Of a DNA stretch of 64,000 bases, positions 1-9,307 are shown piece after piece. Made by a program: the position numbers and the translations under genes. The first letter of the stretch is position 1. Each line of letters starts with the position of its first letter. The notes under the pieces are model-generated. The model was not told the DNA's origin. It did not search any database and saw nothing but the letters and a program-made list of their open reading frames with translations. The DNA comes from JAMXLO01 sp963749575 (GTDB taxonomy: Bacteria > Pseudomonadota > Alphaproteobacteria > Acetobacterales > Acetobacteraceae), in contig CAVVNM010000020.1 in NCBI GenBank assembly GCA_963749575.1, positions 124,001 through 188,000 of the forward strand, written 5' to 3'.

Positions 1-62
1 AGCACGTTGGCGATGTCGCGCGCGGCGGCCGAATTGGCGCCGAACGGCGGGGGCGGTGCCAT
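1..62 (-). CDS. N-terminal fragment, probable class III aminotransferase
   Basis: An ATG at 62-60 on the minus strand opens a frame that runs off the window edge after about 20 codons. The visible peptide starts with a proline run (MAPPPPFG) followed by NSAAARDIANVL. From memory of the family, a xSAAARDI motif just before an HPYTN-like segment is typical of the N-terminus of omega/class III (aspartate aminotransferase family) transaminases, so that is my best guess. The gene is divergent from the secreted protein starting at 119. Only the first 20 residues are visible, so the assignment is weak; a different N-terminal tail would fit nearly as well. Confidence 0.4.
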   Translation of the reverse strand, partial: MAPPPPFGANSAAARDIANV

Positions 63-118
63 GACTTGTCTCCTTGGCTGAAGCGGGCAGTGTAGTCTTT
101 CGTGCAGAGGGCGGAAAG

Positions 119-760
119 GTGCGGGCGATCATCGGCAGCATGGCAATGCTCGGCGGGCTGGCTGGTGCCGCCATGGCGCAGCCGTGCTGTGGTCCGATCA
201 CGCCGGACGGCGAGCGTTTGGCGCATTTTCTCGACGACAGCGCCGTCACGCAGCGCTGGCTCGCCGGCTGGCACGTGGACTGGCGCACCGGCGAGACCGA
301 TCGCGCGGAACCTGGGGGCGATGCGGCGAAGACGCATTGCAGCGCGTTTGTCGCGGCGCTGGCGGAGCGGCTCGGGGCGTATGTGCTGCGCCCGCCGGAG
401 CACAGGCAGGAGCTGCTGGCGAATGCGCAGATGCGCTGGCTGCACGATGTCGGCGCGGAACAGGGATGGCAGGCGCTCGCCTCCTATGTGGCGGCACAGG
501 CGGCGGCCAATCGCGGCGAACTGGTGCTGGAGGCGTTCGAGAACCCGAACCGCCACCGGCCCGGCCATATCGCGATCGTGCGGCCGAGCGACAAGACACG
601 CGAAGAGCTGGACCGCGACGGTCCGCAGGAGACGCAGGCGGGCGAGCAGAATGCGATCAGCACCACGACGATCGCGGGGTTCCGACATCACCCCGGAGCG
701 TGGCAGTCAGAGGGAGCGGGCGAATTGCGGTACTATGCGCATGCGGTGACCTGGCCATGA
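119..760 (+). CDS. Secreted protein with conserved Cys/His pair, possibly a CHAP/NlpC-like fold
   Basis: About 213 residues. I choose the GTG at 119 because it gives a compact signal peptide (MRAIIGSMAMLGG...AAMA-QP, cleavage after about residue 20) with a GGAAAG ribosome site just upstream; an in-frame TTG at 74 and ATG at 140 are alternatives. The mature part has a Cys near residue 74 in a THCSAF motif at a helix start and a His near residue 150 in PGHIAIV, the spacing and context seen in papain-like NlpC/P60 or CHAP amidases, but no full family signature is evident. The product would be periplasmic or exported. The stop overlaps the next start (ATGA), so it is probably translationally coupled to the esterase downstream. 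Function not established. Confidence 0.6.
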   Translation: MRAIIGSMAMLGGLAGAAMAQPCCGPITPDGERLAHFLDDSAVTQRWLAGWHVDWRTGETDRAEPGGDAAKTHCSAFVAALAERLGAYVLRPPEHRQELLANAQMRWLHDVGAEQGWQALASYVAAQAAANRGELVLEAFENPNRHRPGHIAIVRPSDKTREELDRDGPQETQAGEQNAISTTTIAGFRHHPGAWQSEGAGELRYYAHAVTWP

Positions 761-1785
761 GCGAGGCAGTGGCGATTGCACGCCTGCTCGATACGCTCGA
801 TGCACTGGGCTTCATCGCACGGCATCTGCATCCGCCGCGGCTCGAGGAACTGGTGGCGACGCTGGGCGATCGGGATGCGACGTTGCGTTCAGCGTTGGCC
901 GAGACCGTGTGGCCGGAGCAGCTGCGCCAGCACGTCGAGCGCGCGTCAGAGGCAACGTTGCGCGCCTGCGACGGGCTGCATGCGGCGGCTGGTTCGGTTG
1001 ATGGAATGCGGCTGGCGTATCGCGCCGTGCGACAGGTGAGCCATGCGCTGGAGGCACTGTATCCGCTGGCCGCAGCGCTGCCGACGGTGAGCCGGTACTT
1101 CCAGACGGCGGACCACCCGACTGTCGGCGTGCCGCAATCCGACCTGCCGACCGGCGTGATGCACGTTGCAAACGATACCGGCGAGCGCGGCGGTCACTCG
1201 GTGTATGTGCCGGAGGACTACGATCCGGCGCGAGTTTATCCATTGGTCATGGCCCTGCACGGCGGCGCCGGGCACGGTCGGCTGTTCTTGTGGAGCTGGC
1301 TGCGTGAGGCACGCGGCCGCGGCGTGATCCTGGTGGCGCCGACCGCGATGGGCGACACCTGGTCGCTGATGGATCCCGCGGTGGACAGCGCGCATCTGGC
1401 ACACGTGCTGGAAGCCGTCGCGCAGACCTGGCATATCGATCGGACGCGGCTGCTGCTGACCGGCATGAGCGATGGCGGCACGTTCACGCTGTTGAGCGGA
1501 CTGGACGATGGGTCGCCGTTCACCCATCTGGCTCCGGTCGCGGCGAGCTTCCATCCACTGCTGTTGACGATGGCCGATCCGCGGCGTGTGGCGGGGCTGC
1601 CGGTGTATCTGGTGCATGGCACACTGGACTGGATGTTCCCGGTGTCGATCGCGCGCACCGCACATCGGGCGCTGACAGCGGCGGGGGCAAAGGTGACGTA
1701 TCGCGAGATCGCCGATCTGTCGCACGCGTACCCGCGCGAGGAGGGCAGCGGGATGCTGGACTGGCTGCTCGTCCGGGACGGATGA
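757..1785 (+). CDS. Alpha/beta hydrolase, PHB-depolymerase/esterase-like
   Basis: 342 residues. The C-terminal two thirds are an alpha/beta hydrolase: HGGAGHG oxyanion segment near residue 168, nucleophile elbow GMSDGG with Ser about 238, acid in HGTLDW (Asp about 291) and a terminal LSHAYP His about 323, so a full Ser-Asp-His triad is visible. The N-terminal 110 residues are helical and unassigned. No signal peptide is seen, so it is probably cytoplasmic. The ATG at 757 overlaps the stop of the preceding secreted-protein gene in ATGA. The fold and the GxSxGG elbow resemble the esterase/PHB depolymerase (LpqC-like) family; substrate unknown. A much longer upstream frame exists but the first 190 codons overlap the previous gene and are not credible. 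Confidence 0.75.
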   Translation: MSEAVAIARLLDTLDALGFIARHLHPPRLEELVATLGDRDATLRSALAETVWPEQLRQHVERASEATLRACDGLHAAAGSVDGMRLAYRAVRQVSHALEALYPLAAALPTVSRYFQTADHPTVGVPQSDLPTGVMHVANDTGERGGHSVYVPEDYDPARVYPLVMALHGGAGHGRLFLWSWLREARGRGVILVAPTAMGDTWSLMDPAVDSAHLAHVLEAVAQTWHIDRTRLLLTGMSDGGTFTLLSGLDDGSPFTHLAPVAASFHPLLLTMADPRRVAGLPVYLVHGTLDWMFPVSIARTAHRALTAAGAKVTYREIADLSHAYPREEGSGMLDWLLVRDG

Positions 1786-1879
1786 CGCCAGGCCGTGTGC
1801 GGCGTGACCGCAGGCGCTTGACGCGCGACGATGCGACGCCACTACTGCTCGTCATCATCCGCGTAAGGGAGGCAACACC

Positions 1880-2170
1880 ATGGCCGTCCGGCTGGTCGTG
1901 ACGATCACCGCCACAGCGGGCAAAGGCTCGGAACTCGCGCAGGCATTCCGCTCGCGTTGCACCGAGGTGATGAAGGAACCCGGCTGCGAGCAGTTCGAAG
2001 TGTTCCAGAGTGTGCTCGATCCGGACAAGCTGGCGTTGCTGGAGCTGTGGACGGACCAGGCCGCGCTCGACGTGCATGCGGAGCTGAACAAGACGCGCGC
2101 CCCGATGCCGGCCGGGCTGCGGTCGGGTTCAGGCGTGCGCGAGGACTATGAGTACAGCCGAACCGGCTGA
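1880..2170 (+). CDS. Antibiotic biosynthesis monooxygenase (ABM) domain protein
   Basis: 96 residues forming a single ferredoxin-like ABM/YgiN-type domain: beta strand VRLVVTITA, the long helix with ELAQAFRSRC, the typical EPGCEQFEVFQS strand, then LALLELWTDQAAL. Such proteins are small dimeric cofactorless quinol monooxygenases or oxidative-stress proteins; the substrate cannot be read from sequence. The start is well supported by AAGGGAGG at 1865-1872, 7 nt before ATG 1880. It stands alone, 94 bp after the esterase gene. Confidence 0.8.
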   Translation: MAVRLVVTITATAGKGSELAQAFRSRCTEVMKEPGCEQFEVFQSVLDPDKLALLELWTDQAALDVHAELNKTRAPMPAGLRSGSGVREDYEYSRTG

Positions 2171-2352
2171 TCCTGTCCGTGAGCGTTGAGCAGGGCTGCC
2201 GGTTCCGCACGCTGAGGGCGGCGCAGCCGAACTCCTTCGTGCGCGCGGTATCTCGCTACGAGGACTGACCGCGGCAGCGGTTCGTGAACGAAATCCAGCA
2301 CGGGAACACGATACCAGGACGCCCGGCACCACTTGTGGCGAAGAATTCCGGC

Positions 2353-2700
2353 TCAGAAATGGCAGCTGCCGGCGAGCAGCGCGCCGCCGAGACTGAGGTG
2401 TTCGACGCCAAGGGTCTTGCTCGCGCTCTGGAACGATAGGCAGTGGTAGCCGACCGAAACAGCGACCCAGTCCGTGGGCTGCCAGGCAACGCCGGCATAG
2501 ACCTGCCGGGTGAAGGGCACGCTGCCGCGCCGGAGTCCAGATAGAACGGCGAATAGAATATCTCTGCGGTCGCGGAGCTCACCGGCAATTTCGCCCATCC
2601 GTCCATCGACAACCACGACGGCATCGACTGTCGATCTCGAATAGCGCCGATACGGCAATGATGCTTCGTTTTCGCACCGTCCCAATTTGCCATCCGTTGC
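2353..2700 (-). pseudogene. Remnant of an outer-membrane beta-barrel protein
   Basis: On the minus strand the frame ending at 2353 gives a C-terminus with alternating hydrophobic/aromatic pattern (YAGVAWQPTDWVAVSVGY ... LSLGGALLAGSCHF), finishing in Phe as outer-membrane barrels do. Upstream of about 2530 a different frame reads more naturally (DGWAKLPVSS, FYSPFYLDSG), suggesting a frameshift, and I find no start or signal peptide. It could be a decayed barrel gene or another gene hit by the sequence errors seen elsewhere. The rest of the 2171-2879 gap (2171-2352 and 2701-2879) shows nothing else I can support. Confidence 0.35.
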
Positions 2701-2879
2701 GCTGACCTGATAGCTATTGTCCCAATGTCGGCCGAGGACGTAACTCCGGGTCTGCTGCGCGGCAGGAAGCCTGATGACGCTGCACTGCAATCTTCCGCAT
2801 TTGGGGCCAGGCGGCCCGATGCTCACGGTGAATGTCGATTTCTGCCGTAGTCCGCCGCGGTGCGACGAAGGAGACTGAG

Positions 2880-4862
2880 ATGGGATGCCGACGAGGCGGG
2901 CCGGTTGACGCATGCCGACCCGAATGGTGGCGCACAGCACTCCGGATGTCGGCGGGGCTGTTGCTGCTGCTTGCCGGCTGTGCGACTCCTATCGAGGTCA
3001 CGCGCAGCGACCCGCGGGACGTGCAGCGTGAGCTGACCAGCAACGTGATCTCGACCGGCGAGTTGAGCAACCGTAGCGAGATCGTCCTGCACCGCAGGAA
3101 CCTGAAAGAGCTGTTCGCGAGTGACCCGGAGGCAGCGCTGGCGAGCCTGCACCGCACGGCCACGGCGGCGAACGCTGACCCGGAGCTGCTGTTCGCGCTG
3201 GCCGAACTGTCGTTCCGTCACGCCGAGGATACCGGCAAGCGCTCCTACTACCTGGCGGCTTCGGTTTATGCATTCGCGTACCTGTTCCCCGACGATCCGG
3301 CACAGCGTACCAGTGCCTTCGATCCGGACCTCCGCATTGCGGCCAACATCTACAATCGCGGTCTCACGTCGGCCTTCGCGTCGGCCGACCGATCCCGGGT
3401 CGATCTGCATTCAGGCCGATTCGATCTGCCGTTCGGCAGCATCGACGTCACGTTCGATGCGGCGACCGCGCGTTGGGGCGACCTTCCCATTGCAACGTTC
3501 ACCCCGGCCGACGAACTACACGTCAAAGGGCTGCAAAATCGCTACCTCCAGCACGGCATCGGCGCGCCGCTGGCAGCGGACGCCACGGCGGCGGTCATCG
3601 AGCGCGGCTTCCAGATCACGCCTGACGTAAAGGTACCGGTCACAGCGCTGCTGCGTATCGACCTCTCTCTGCAAGCCCTCGCCGCAGGACGCCTGAGCGG
3701 CCATATCGACGTGTATCCGGCATTCGAACCGAGTTCGGTCGAGATTCGCGGGCAGACGGTACCGCTGGAGGTCGATACCAGCGCGGCATTTGCCTACGGT
3801 CTCAGCGATCCGAAGATCTGGGCCAGTGAGTTCGGCGGGTTCCTGAACGGCGCCTATTTCGACCAGAGCCGCTCACCGATCGATGGTCTTGAACCCTATC
3901 GTCGCGGCCAGATCCCGGTCGTTTTCATCCACGGAACGGCGTCCAGTTCCGGTCGGTGGGCCGATCTGGTCAATGATCTGCAGAGCGATCCCGTCATTCG
4001 CGACCATTTCCAATTCTGGTGGTTCACCTACAACACGGGGAACCCCTCGCCGTTATCCGCTCTGCAATTGCGGACGGCGCTGGAAACGACGATCCACAAT
4101 ATCGATCCTGACGGCAAAGACCCGGCGCTGAAGCAGATCGTTCTGATCGGTCACAGCCAGGGCGGCCTGTTGGCCAAGATGCTGGTAATCGACAGCGGCT
4201 CGCGGCTCTGGGACGCCATCAGCAACAAGCCGCTGGAGGACCTGCAGGTATCTGACCAAACCCGCGATTTGCTGCGCAGGGGAGTGTTTGTGAAGCCGAT
4301 GCCGCAGGTGCGACGGGTCATTTTCATCGCGACGCCGCAGCACGGCAGCTACGTCGCCGGGTCCACGATCGGTCAGCTGTTGGGGCGCCTCGTTACCCTG
4401 CCGATCAGCCTCGTGACGTCTTTGGGCGAGCTCGCGACGGGCAACCAGGACGCCCTGAAAAGCGCTCGGATCGGATCCAGCAGCGTGTGGTCGATGACAC
4501 CCGACAATCCGGTGTTGCAGACGTTCGCCGCAATCCCGATCTCGCCGAACGTCGCCGCCCATTCGATCATCCCGGTACTGGGCGATGGTCCGGTGGAGAC
4601 CGGCGATGACGGTGTGGTAACCTACCGGAGCGCGCACCTCGACGGGGTGGAATCCGAACTGGTGATACCGAACGCGGGACACTCGGTGCAATCCAATCCG
4701 TCCACGGTGGACGAAGTGCGTCGCATCCTGCTGCTGCATCTCGCGACGGCGTGCCCGCTGGGCTGTATACCCTCGAGCGACAGTCTGCAGGTTGCCGTCA
4801 CTCCGACCAACGCGCGGCGCACCGCGGCGACGGCTGTGGGTCATCGGCAGGCCGCACAGTGA
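2880..4862 (+). CDS. Lipoprotein alpha/beta hydrolase (lipase-like)
   Basis: About 660 residues. ATG 2880 is preceded by GAAGGAG at 2867-2873, 6 nt away; the N-terminus has a hydrophobic helix ending in the lipobox LLAGC (Cys34), so the protein is a predicted lipoprotein. The middle carries VVFIHGTASS (oxyanion loop) and the nucleophile elbow GHSQGG (Ser about 426), with IATPQHGS and a late GHSVQSNP His, as in lipase/PGAP1-like hydrolases. The N-terminal 300 residues contain alpha-helical repeats followed by a beta-rich stretch of unknown role. The DUF4105 gene starts 28 bp downstream, suggesting a shared envelope function. Substrate unknown; a phospholipase or acyltransferase-type activity on envelope lipids is inference. 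Confidence 0.8.
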   Translation: MGCRRGGPVDACRPEWWRTALRMSAGLLLLLAGCATPIEVTRSDPRDVQRELTSNVISTGELSNRSEIVLHRRNLKELFASDPEAALASLHRTATAANADPELLFALAELSFRHAEDTGKRSYYLAASVYAFAYLFPDDPAQRTSAFDPDLRIAANIYNRGLTSAFASADRSRVDLHSGRFDLPFGSIDVTFDAATARWGDLPIATFTPADELHVKGLQNRYLQHGIGAPLAADATAAVIERGFQITPDVKVPVTALLRIDLSLQALAAGRLSGHIDVYPAFEPSSVEIRGQTVPLEVDTSAAFAYGLSDPKIWASEFGGFLNGAYFDQSRSPIDGLEPYRRGQIPVVFIHGTASSSGRWADLVNDLQSDPVIRDHFQFWWFTYNTGNPSPLSALQLRTALETTIHNIDPDGKDPALKQIVLIGHSQGGLLAKMLVIDSGSRLWDAISNKPLEDLQVSDQTRDLLRRGVFVKPMPQVRRVIFIATPQHGSYVAGSTIGQLLGRLVTLPISLVTSLGELATGNQDALKSARIGSSSVWSMTPDNPVLQTFAAIPISPNVAAHSIIPVLGDGPVETGDDGVVTYRSAHLDGVESELVIPNAGHSVQSNPSTVDEVRRILLLHLATACPLGCIPSSDSLQVAVTPTNARRTAATAVGHRQAAQ

Positions 4863-4890
4863 CGCGCGCACAGTGCAGGACGAACTCCGC

Positions 4891-5898
4891 ATGATCGTCG
4901 GACGGCTGTTCCGCTGGTCCGGCCTGGCGCTGCTGGCGGTCGGCATCGTGTTGACCGGTGGTTGGTGTGCGCTCGCGGTCTGGTTCCGGTTCAGCGCGGG
5001 CGAAACCGTGCGCGACATTTTGGCCGGGGCGATCGTGGTCGTGGCTCTTGCGACCCTGGCCTGTCTCGGCACATCGAGGCGATGGATTGCGCTGTCGGCC
5101 TATGGCGCCTTGTTCGCCGTCGTGCTCGCGTGGTGGACGACGGTCACGCCATCGAACGACCGGGACTGGACACCCGATGTTGCCCGCAGCGTTACGGCGA
5201 CGATCGACGGTGACCGCCTTATGGTCAGCAACGTACGCAATTTCACCTGGCGCAGCGATACCGACTTCGATCAGCGATGGGAACCGAGAACCTACGACCT
5301 GTCGCGTGTAGCCAACGTGGATCTGATCCTGTCATATTGGGCTGGCGAGGCCATCGCCCACCTGATCGTCAGCTTCGGATTCGACGGCGGCGACCGGTTG
5401 GCGTTTTCGATTGAGACGCGCAAAGAGCGTGATGAGGCCTATTCCACGATTGCCGGTTTCTTTCGGCAATATGAACTCGCCATCATCGCGGCTGACGAAC
5501 GCGATGTCGTGCGGGTGCGCAGCAACGTTCGCGGCGAGGATGTCCGGATCTACCGCCTTAGAATGCCTCCCGCATACGCACAGGCATTGCTGCGCGAGTA
5601 TGTGGCGGACGCCAACGACCTGGCACGCAATCCGCGCTGGTACAACACGCTGACCGGCAACTGCACCACGCTGGTGTTCGGCATGGTTCGTGTCATTCGC
5701 CCCGGTCTGATGCTGGACTACCGGGTACTGCTGTCCGGCTACCTCCCCGACTACGCCTATGATCTCGGTGCCACCGATACAAGTATACCTATGGAAAAGC
5801 TCCGCGAACTCTCCAGGATCCACGACAAGGCGGCACAATTCGATGCCGACCCCGACTTCTCCACGAGAATTCGCGAGGGCATCCCGATACCGCGATGA
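4891..5898 (+). CDS. DUF4105 (Lnb N-terminal periplasmic domain-like) membrane protein
   Basis: About 335 residues from ATG 4891 (AGGA at 4877-4880); a TTG upstream overlaps the lipoprotein gene and is unlikely. Three hydrophobic segments at roughly residues 8-30, 43-60 and 65-85 anchor it; the rest is extracytoplasmic. Diagnostic DUF4105 blocks are visible: NVRNFTWRS, FGFDGGDRLAFSIETR and WYNTLTGNCTT, the last with the conserved Cys. The family is related to the Lnb intramembrane lipoprotein acyltransferase of Gram-positives, where the Cys is needed for acyl transfer, so lipoprotein or lipid remodelling is a reasonable inference. It follows a predicted lipoprotein hydrolase and precedes an MscS channel, forming an envelope-themed cluster. 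Confidence 0.8.
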   Translation: MIVGRLFRWSGLALLAVGIVLTGGWCALAVWFRFSAGETVRDILAGAIVVVALATLACLGTSRRWIALSAYGALFAVVLAWWTTVTPSNDRDWTPDVARSVTATIDGDRLMVSNVRNFTWRSDTDFDQRWEPRTYDLSRVANVDLILSYWAGEAIAHLIVSFGFDGGDRLAFSIETRKERDEAYSTIAGFFRQYELAIIAADERDVVRVRSNVRGEDVRIYRLRMPPAYAQALLREYVADANDLARNPRWYNTLTGNCTTLVFGMVRVIRPGLMLDYRVLLSGYLPDYAYDLGATDTSIPMEKLRELSRIHDKAAQFDADPDFSTRIREGIPIPR

Positions 5899-6067
5899 GA
5901 CCACGGTCGCGCATCGGAGACGGCTCGGTTCTGCCCATGACACGGCTGGCGGCGGGACGCCCCGGCGCTATGTCGGCAATCCGTGCGCATGTATGGTGGC
6001 GGTCATCGGCACGGTTTGTCTGCGGATACCGCGACGGCAATCGGGGAAGTGAATTGGGAGAGCATGG

Positions 6068-7888
6068 GTGACTGGGTACGCGAATTCTGCCGGCCGCCAT
6101 GCGAATTACCTGGGCTTGACGGTTCTGATCGGTGTCCTGCTTGGTGTCTCGTGCGCAGCCCTGGGCGCCGAGGCCGATCCACTGCGTCCCGCCGATACGT
6201 CCGGCCCAAGAGCAACGCTGCAAGGCTTCATCGAGACCGTCGACGACATTTATCTCCGCATGAAAGATGTGGTCGAGGAATACAGCCAGTCGGGCCGGTT
6301 CTATCTATCCGCAGAGGAACACCAGAGACAACTGGAGATCCTCGGAACTGCGTCAAAGGCGATTCGGGCCTTGGACATTTCCGAAATCTCGCCTGTGCTC
6401 AAAGACACTGTCGCAGCCGAGCGCGTGTTGCAGCTCAAGGAGATCCTCGACCGGATCGAGCTTCCACCCTTCGTGGATATTCCGGATCGGGAAGCGATGG
6501 GGCGCGGCTCGTCGAAGCGATGGCGATTGCCTGGCACCGAGATAGACATTGTTCTGATTGAGAATGGCCCACGCGCGGGAGACTACCTGGTCTCGGCAGA
6601 AACCGTGGACCGCCTGCCGGAGTTCTACGCGCGGATCTCGAGCCTGCCTTATAAACCTGGTCCCGCGAAGCAGTTGAACGATGTCTATCATGAATTGAGT
6701 TCAGGCAACGCGGAGACGATCTACGAGGCCTATCTGAGCTCGCCCGTCGGGTTAGGCTACGTCATTCCGACTCGCTGGATGATGAATTCACCGCACTGGG
6801 CCAAGGCCCGGATTGCCGGTGTGACCGCATGGCAGTGGCTGGGGATGAGCTTGGGACTATTGATCGGTGGGTTGATCGTTCTTGGCGGGTATCGGATCGC
6901 GCGTCGCCTCGCAGGGGACGGTGAGGACACCGCCGGTCCGCGCTGGCGTGCTCTGCCGGTACCCCTGGCAATCATTCTTGTGGCGGGCTTCCTCATACCA
7001 TTGTGGAACGTGCTGCTCAGGATCGGCGGGAACCCGCGTGTCGTGATTACTTACGCGCAGACCGGCGCAGTGGTTCTCAGCGCGGCGTGGCTGGCGATCG
7101 TTGCCTCGATCATCCTCGGCGAGCTGATTGTTTCGTCTGAGCATCTCACCGTCCGCAGCCTCGACAGCCAGCTCGTCCGGCTTGGTACGCGTCTGGTCGG
7201 CATAGTGGCTGCCGCGGCAATCCTGATCCAGGGGGCGGACGCGCTGGGATTTCCGGCATATTCAGTGCTTGCCGGGCTCGGCGTTGGTGGCCTCGCCGTT
7301 GCGCTTGCCGCCCGCGATACCATTGCCAACCTCATAGGCTCATTGCTCATTACACTCGAGAAGCCCTTCCGCGTCGGCCACACCATCAGGGTTGCCGGGA
7401 GTGAAGGGACAGTGGAGGAAGTCGGCTTCCGCAGTACCCGCATCAGGACGCCGGATAACTCGCTGGTATCGATTCCGAGCAGCGCAGTCGTCAACAGCAC
7501 GGTAGAGAATCTCAGCTTGCGCACGATGCGCCGCCAGCGCTTTTTCGTGCAGGTGACCTATAATACCCCGCGCGAAAAGCTGGAAGAACTGGTCGACAGG
7601 ATCAGACAACTCATCGTCGACCATCCGCAGACAGACAAGGCCACCATCCAGGTGCGCCTCAACAACTTTTCCGAAAGCAGTCTGGATATTCTGGTGATGT
7701 TTCATTTCCAGGTGGCAGACTACGGCACCGAACTCAAGGAGCGCGAAGCCGTGCTGTTGCAGATCATGGACCTCGTCGAGGACGCCTGCGTCGAGTTTGC
7801 GTTCCCGACACGGACACTCCACATCGAGAATTCACCGCCCGCGGCAGTGCTCGAGCGACCAGGAATGCTGCATCACAGCCGCTCGTAG
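6068..7888 (+). CDS. MscS-family mechanosensitive channel
   Basis: 606 residues, longer than E. coli MscS because of an extra N-terminal domain. GTG 6068 is preceded by GGGAG at about 6056-6060 and starts a signal peptide (cleavage near AALGA). Residues 40-240 are a periplasmic region, followed by about five membrane helices from residue 255 on. The pore helix and beta domain are classical: GVGGLAVALAARDTIANL, then GSLLITLEKPF, TVEEVGFRSTRIRT and NSLVSIPSS. It should release solutes on hypo-osmotic shock. Its last 16 nt overlap the end of the convergent DUF6134 gene. Confidence 0.9.
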   Translation: MTGYANSAGRHANYLGLTVLIGVLLGVSCAALGAEADPLRPADTSGPRATLQGFIETVDDIYLRMKDVVEEYSQSGRFYLSAEEHQRQLEILGTASKAIRALDISEISPVLKDTVAAERVLQLKEILDRIELPPFVDIPDREAMGRGSSKRWRLPGTEIDIVLIENGPRAGDYLVSAETVDRLPEFYARISSLPYKPGPAKQLNDVYHELSSGNAETIYEAYLSSPVGLGYVIPTRWMMNSPHWAKARIAGVTAWQWLGMSLGLLIGGLIVLGGYRIARRLAGDGEDTAGPRWRALPVPLAIILVAGFLIPLWNVLLRIGGNPRVVITYAQTGAVVLSAAWLAIVASIILGELIVSSEHLTVRSLDSQLVRLGTRLVGIVAAAAILIQGADALGFPAYSVLAGLGVGGLAVALAARDTIANLIGSLLITLEKPFRVGHTIRVAGSEGTVEEVGFRSTRIRTPDNSLVSIPSSAVVNSTVENLSLRTMRRQRFFVQVTYNTPREKLEELVDRIRQLIVDHPQTDKATIQVRLNNFSESSLDILVMFHFQVADYGTELKEREAVLLQIMDLVEDACVEFAFPTRTLHIENSPPAAVLERPGMLHHSRS

Positions 7889-8520
7889 GTGATGACCGAA
7901 CCATCGTCGACGGCAAACTGCATTCCAGCCCAGGTATCCGAGGGATCGTACCAAAGGTCCAGATCGAGATCGCCGGTCAATTTATAGTGCTTGGCATGTA
8001 TGTCGTCGCCGGAAGCCAGATGTATCGGTGCCGTGGGCTCCGGCACCACAACGGGTTTCACCAGCCCGCCATCCTGCGTGCCGATCATCGGCCCGAGCAG
8101 CATACGCGGGTTCCAGTAGGTCGTCGGCAGTGCATTCTCTGGCGCGATGTACGGTCGGTCACCGCTGCCCTCCACGGCAAGCCCGGCATCGGTCCACCGT
8201 GCCGACATGCGGAGCCTGGTGCCATTGCGGTTGGTATCCGCCGAGAGCCCCACCAGCCGGTCACGACTCCAGGTTTCCCGATTGCGATGGGTATAGCGGA
8301 CCAATGGAATCGGACCGAACTTGACCAGCACGTCAACCGCGATGTCGACGCTGAGCGCCTCACCATCCCTGCGGAACGTGACCACGTGGCTGCCGATCGC
8401 CGATCCATGTCGGATCAATCGAAACGCCAATTGGTCGCCGCGTGGGACAGGCAGTCCGGCGAGCGCAGTTCCCCCACCCGCCGTGGCCAGTCCAGCCAGC
8501 AGGGCTCGACGGGCGATCAT
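7873..8520 (-). CDS. DUF6134 family exported protein
   Basis: About 215 residues from ATG 8520. The N-terminus MIARRALLAGLATAGGG is a signal peptide with a two-arginine start; export is expected. Family-like blocks are YTHRNRETW, SADTNRNG, TTYWNPRML and HYKLTGDLDLDLWYD, which I associate with the DUF6134 family common in alphaproteobacteria. No catalytic residues can be named. The gene overlaps the mscS end by 16 bp in tail-to-tail orientation. Upstream in-frame ATGs at 8544 and 8565 would add an N-terminal extension before the signal sequence and are less likely. Confidence 0.65.
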   Translation of the reverse strand: MIARRALLAGLATAGGGTALAGLPVPRGDQLAFRLIRHGSAIGSHVVTFRRDGEALSVDIAVDVLVKFGPIPLVRYTHRNRETWSRDRLVGLSADTNRNGTRLRMSARWTDAGLAVEGSGDRPYIAPENALPTTYWNPRMLLGPMIGTQDGGLVKPVVVPEPTAPIHLASGDDIHAKHYKLTGDLDLDLWYDPSDTWAGMQFAVDDGSVITYERL

Positions 8521-8825
8521 CCCTCGTCCGATACCCCAATTCATCCCGGTACACCCCAGAGACATGAACCGACATCACCCTTGAGCGTGGGCAGCATGGT
8601 TGATGCACTCGATGGCATGATAGCGCCCAACCCAAGGTTGCACAACAGCATGACCGATCGAACATCGTCTCAGTCCAGAATTGCGGCACCGATGCCACAG
8701 CGACGGACGCCGCGATGATCCCGGGCATCCCAGAGCCGGTTTGCCACCCATGCTTCCTGCCAAAGCCGCCCATTTCGAAGCGTCAGGGCATCGAGCGGGC
8801 TATTGGGTTTGCGCACGGCGTGGCA

Positions 8826-8855
8826 GCGCCGCAGGCCTTGGCAGGCCTGCGGCGC
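8826..8855 (-). terminator. Perfect 12-bp stem hairpin after the thiolase operon
   Basis: GCGCCGCAGGCC (8826-8837) pairs with its exact complement at 8844-8855 around the loop TTGGCA. It lies about 50 bp past the stop of the minus-strand Zn-ribbon gene, the position of a transcript end, but no T-tract follows on the minus strand, so it may only be an RNA-stabilising structure. In the rest of the gene-free stretch 8521-8903 I see nothing else. Confidence 0.5.
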
Positions 8856-8903
8856 CGGTCGGTCAAATCGTGATCAGGCAGAAGTGAACGTCGGCAGCGC
8901 GAC

Positions 8904-9302
8904 CTACACCGGCACAAACATCGGCATCGGCGGCCCGCCTTCGCTCGGCACGAACTTCAGCTTCACGTCCTGGCCGATCTTCAGTGCGGCAAAATCGCAG
9001 TCGACGAAGTTGGTCATCATCGACGGCCCCTCCGCCAGCGTGACATAGCCGATCGCATACGGGGTCTCGGCGCGCGTCATCACGCTGTAGGTGTAGATCT
9101 TGCCCTTGCCGGACGCTTCAAACCATTCGCAGTCGCCGAAGCAGAACGGGCAAAGCCCGCGCGGGTACCAGTGCACCTTCTTGCACGACTTGCAGCGCGG
9201 CAACAGGAACTTGCCCGCCGTGCAGCCGTCCCAGAACGGCTTGGTCTCCGGGTTGGTATCGGCTGTGCCGACAAACGGAACCTTGCGCTGAACATAGGCC
9301 AT
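8904..9302 (-). CDS. Zn-ribbon/OB-fold protein (DUF35 family), thiolase partner
   Basis: 132 residues. The N-terminal rubredoxin-like zinc ribbon has two knuckles, CKSCKK and CPFC, followed by an OB-fold with GKGKIYTYSVMTR and GYVTLAEGPSMMTNFV, the standard layout of DUF35 proteins. These bind acyl-CoA thiolases and supply the CoA/substrate-binding OB domain, in sterol or acetone/branched-chain metabolism. The start ATG 9302 is 5 nt after the stop of the thiolase gene upstream, so the pair is cotranscribed. The exact substrate is not visible. Confidence 0.85.
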   Translation of the reverse strand: MAYVQRKVPFVGTADTNPETKPFWDGCTAGKFLLPRCKSCKKVHWYPRGLCPFCFGDCEWFEASGKGKIYTYSVMTRAETPYAIGYVTLAEGPSMMTNFVDCDFAALKIGQDVKLKFVPSEGGPPMPMFVPV

Positions 9303-9307
9303 GTCGA

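Noticed and set aside
184..1785. A 533-codon frame starting well before the esterase
   Set aside because: The first 190 codons overlap the secreted-protein gene in another frame and read as Arg/Gly/Ala shadow; the ATGA-coupled start at 757 is much better.
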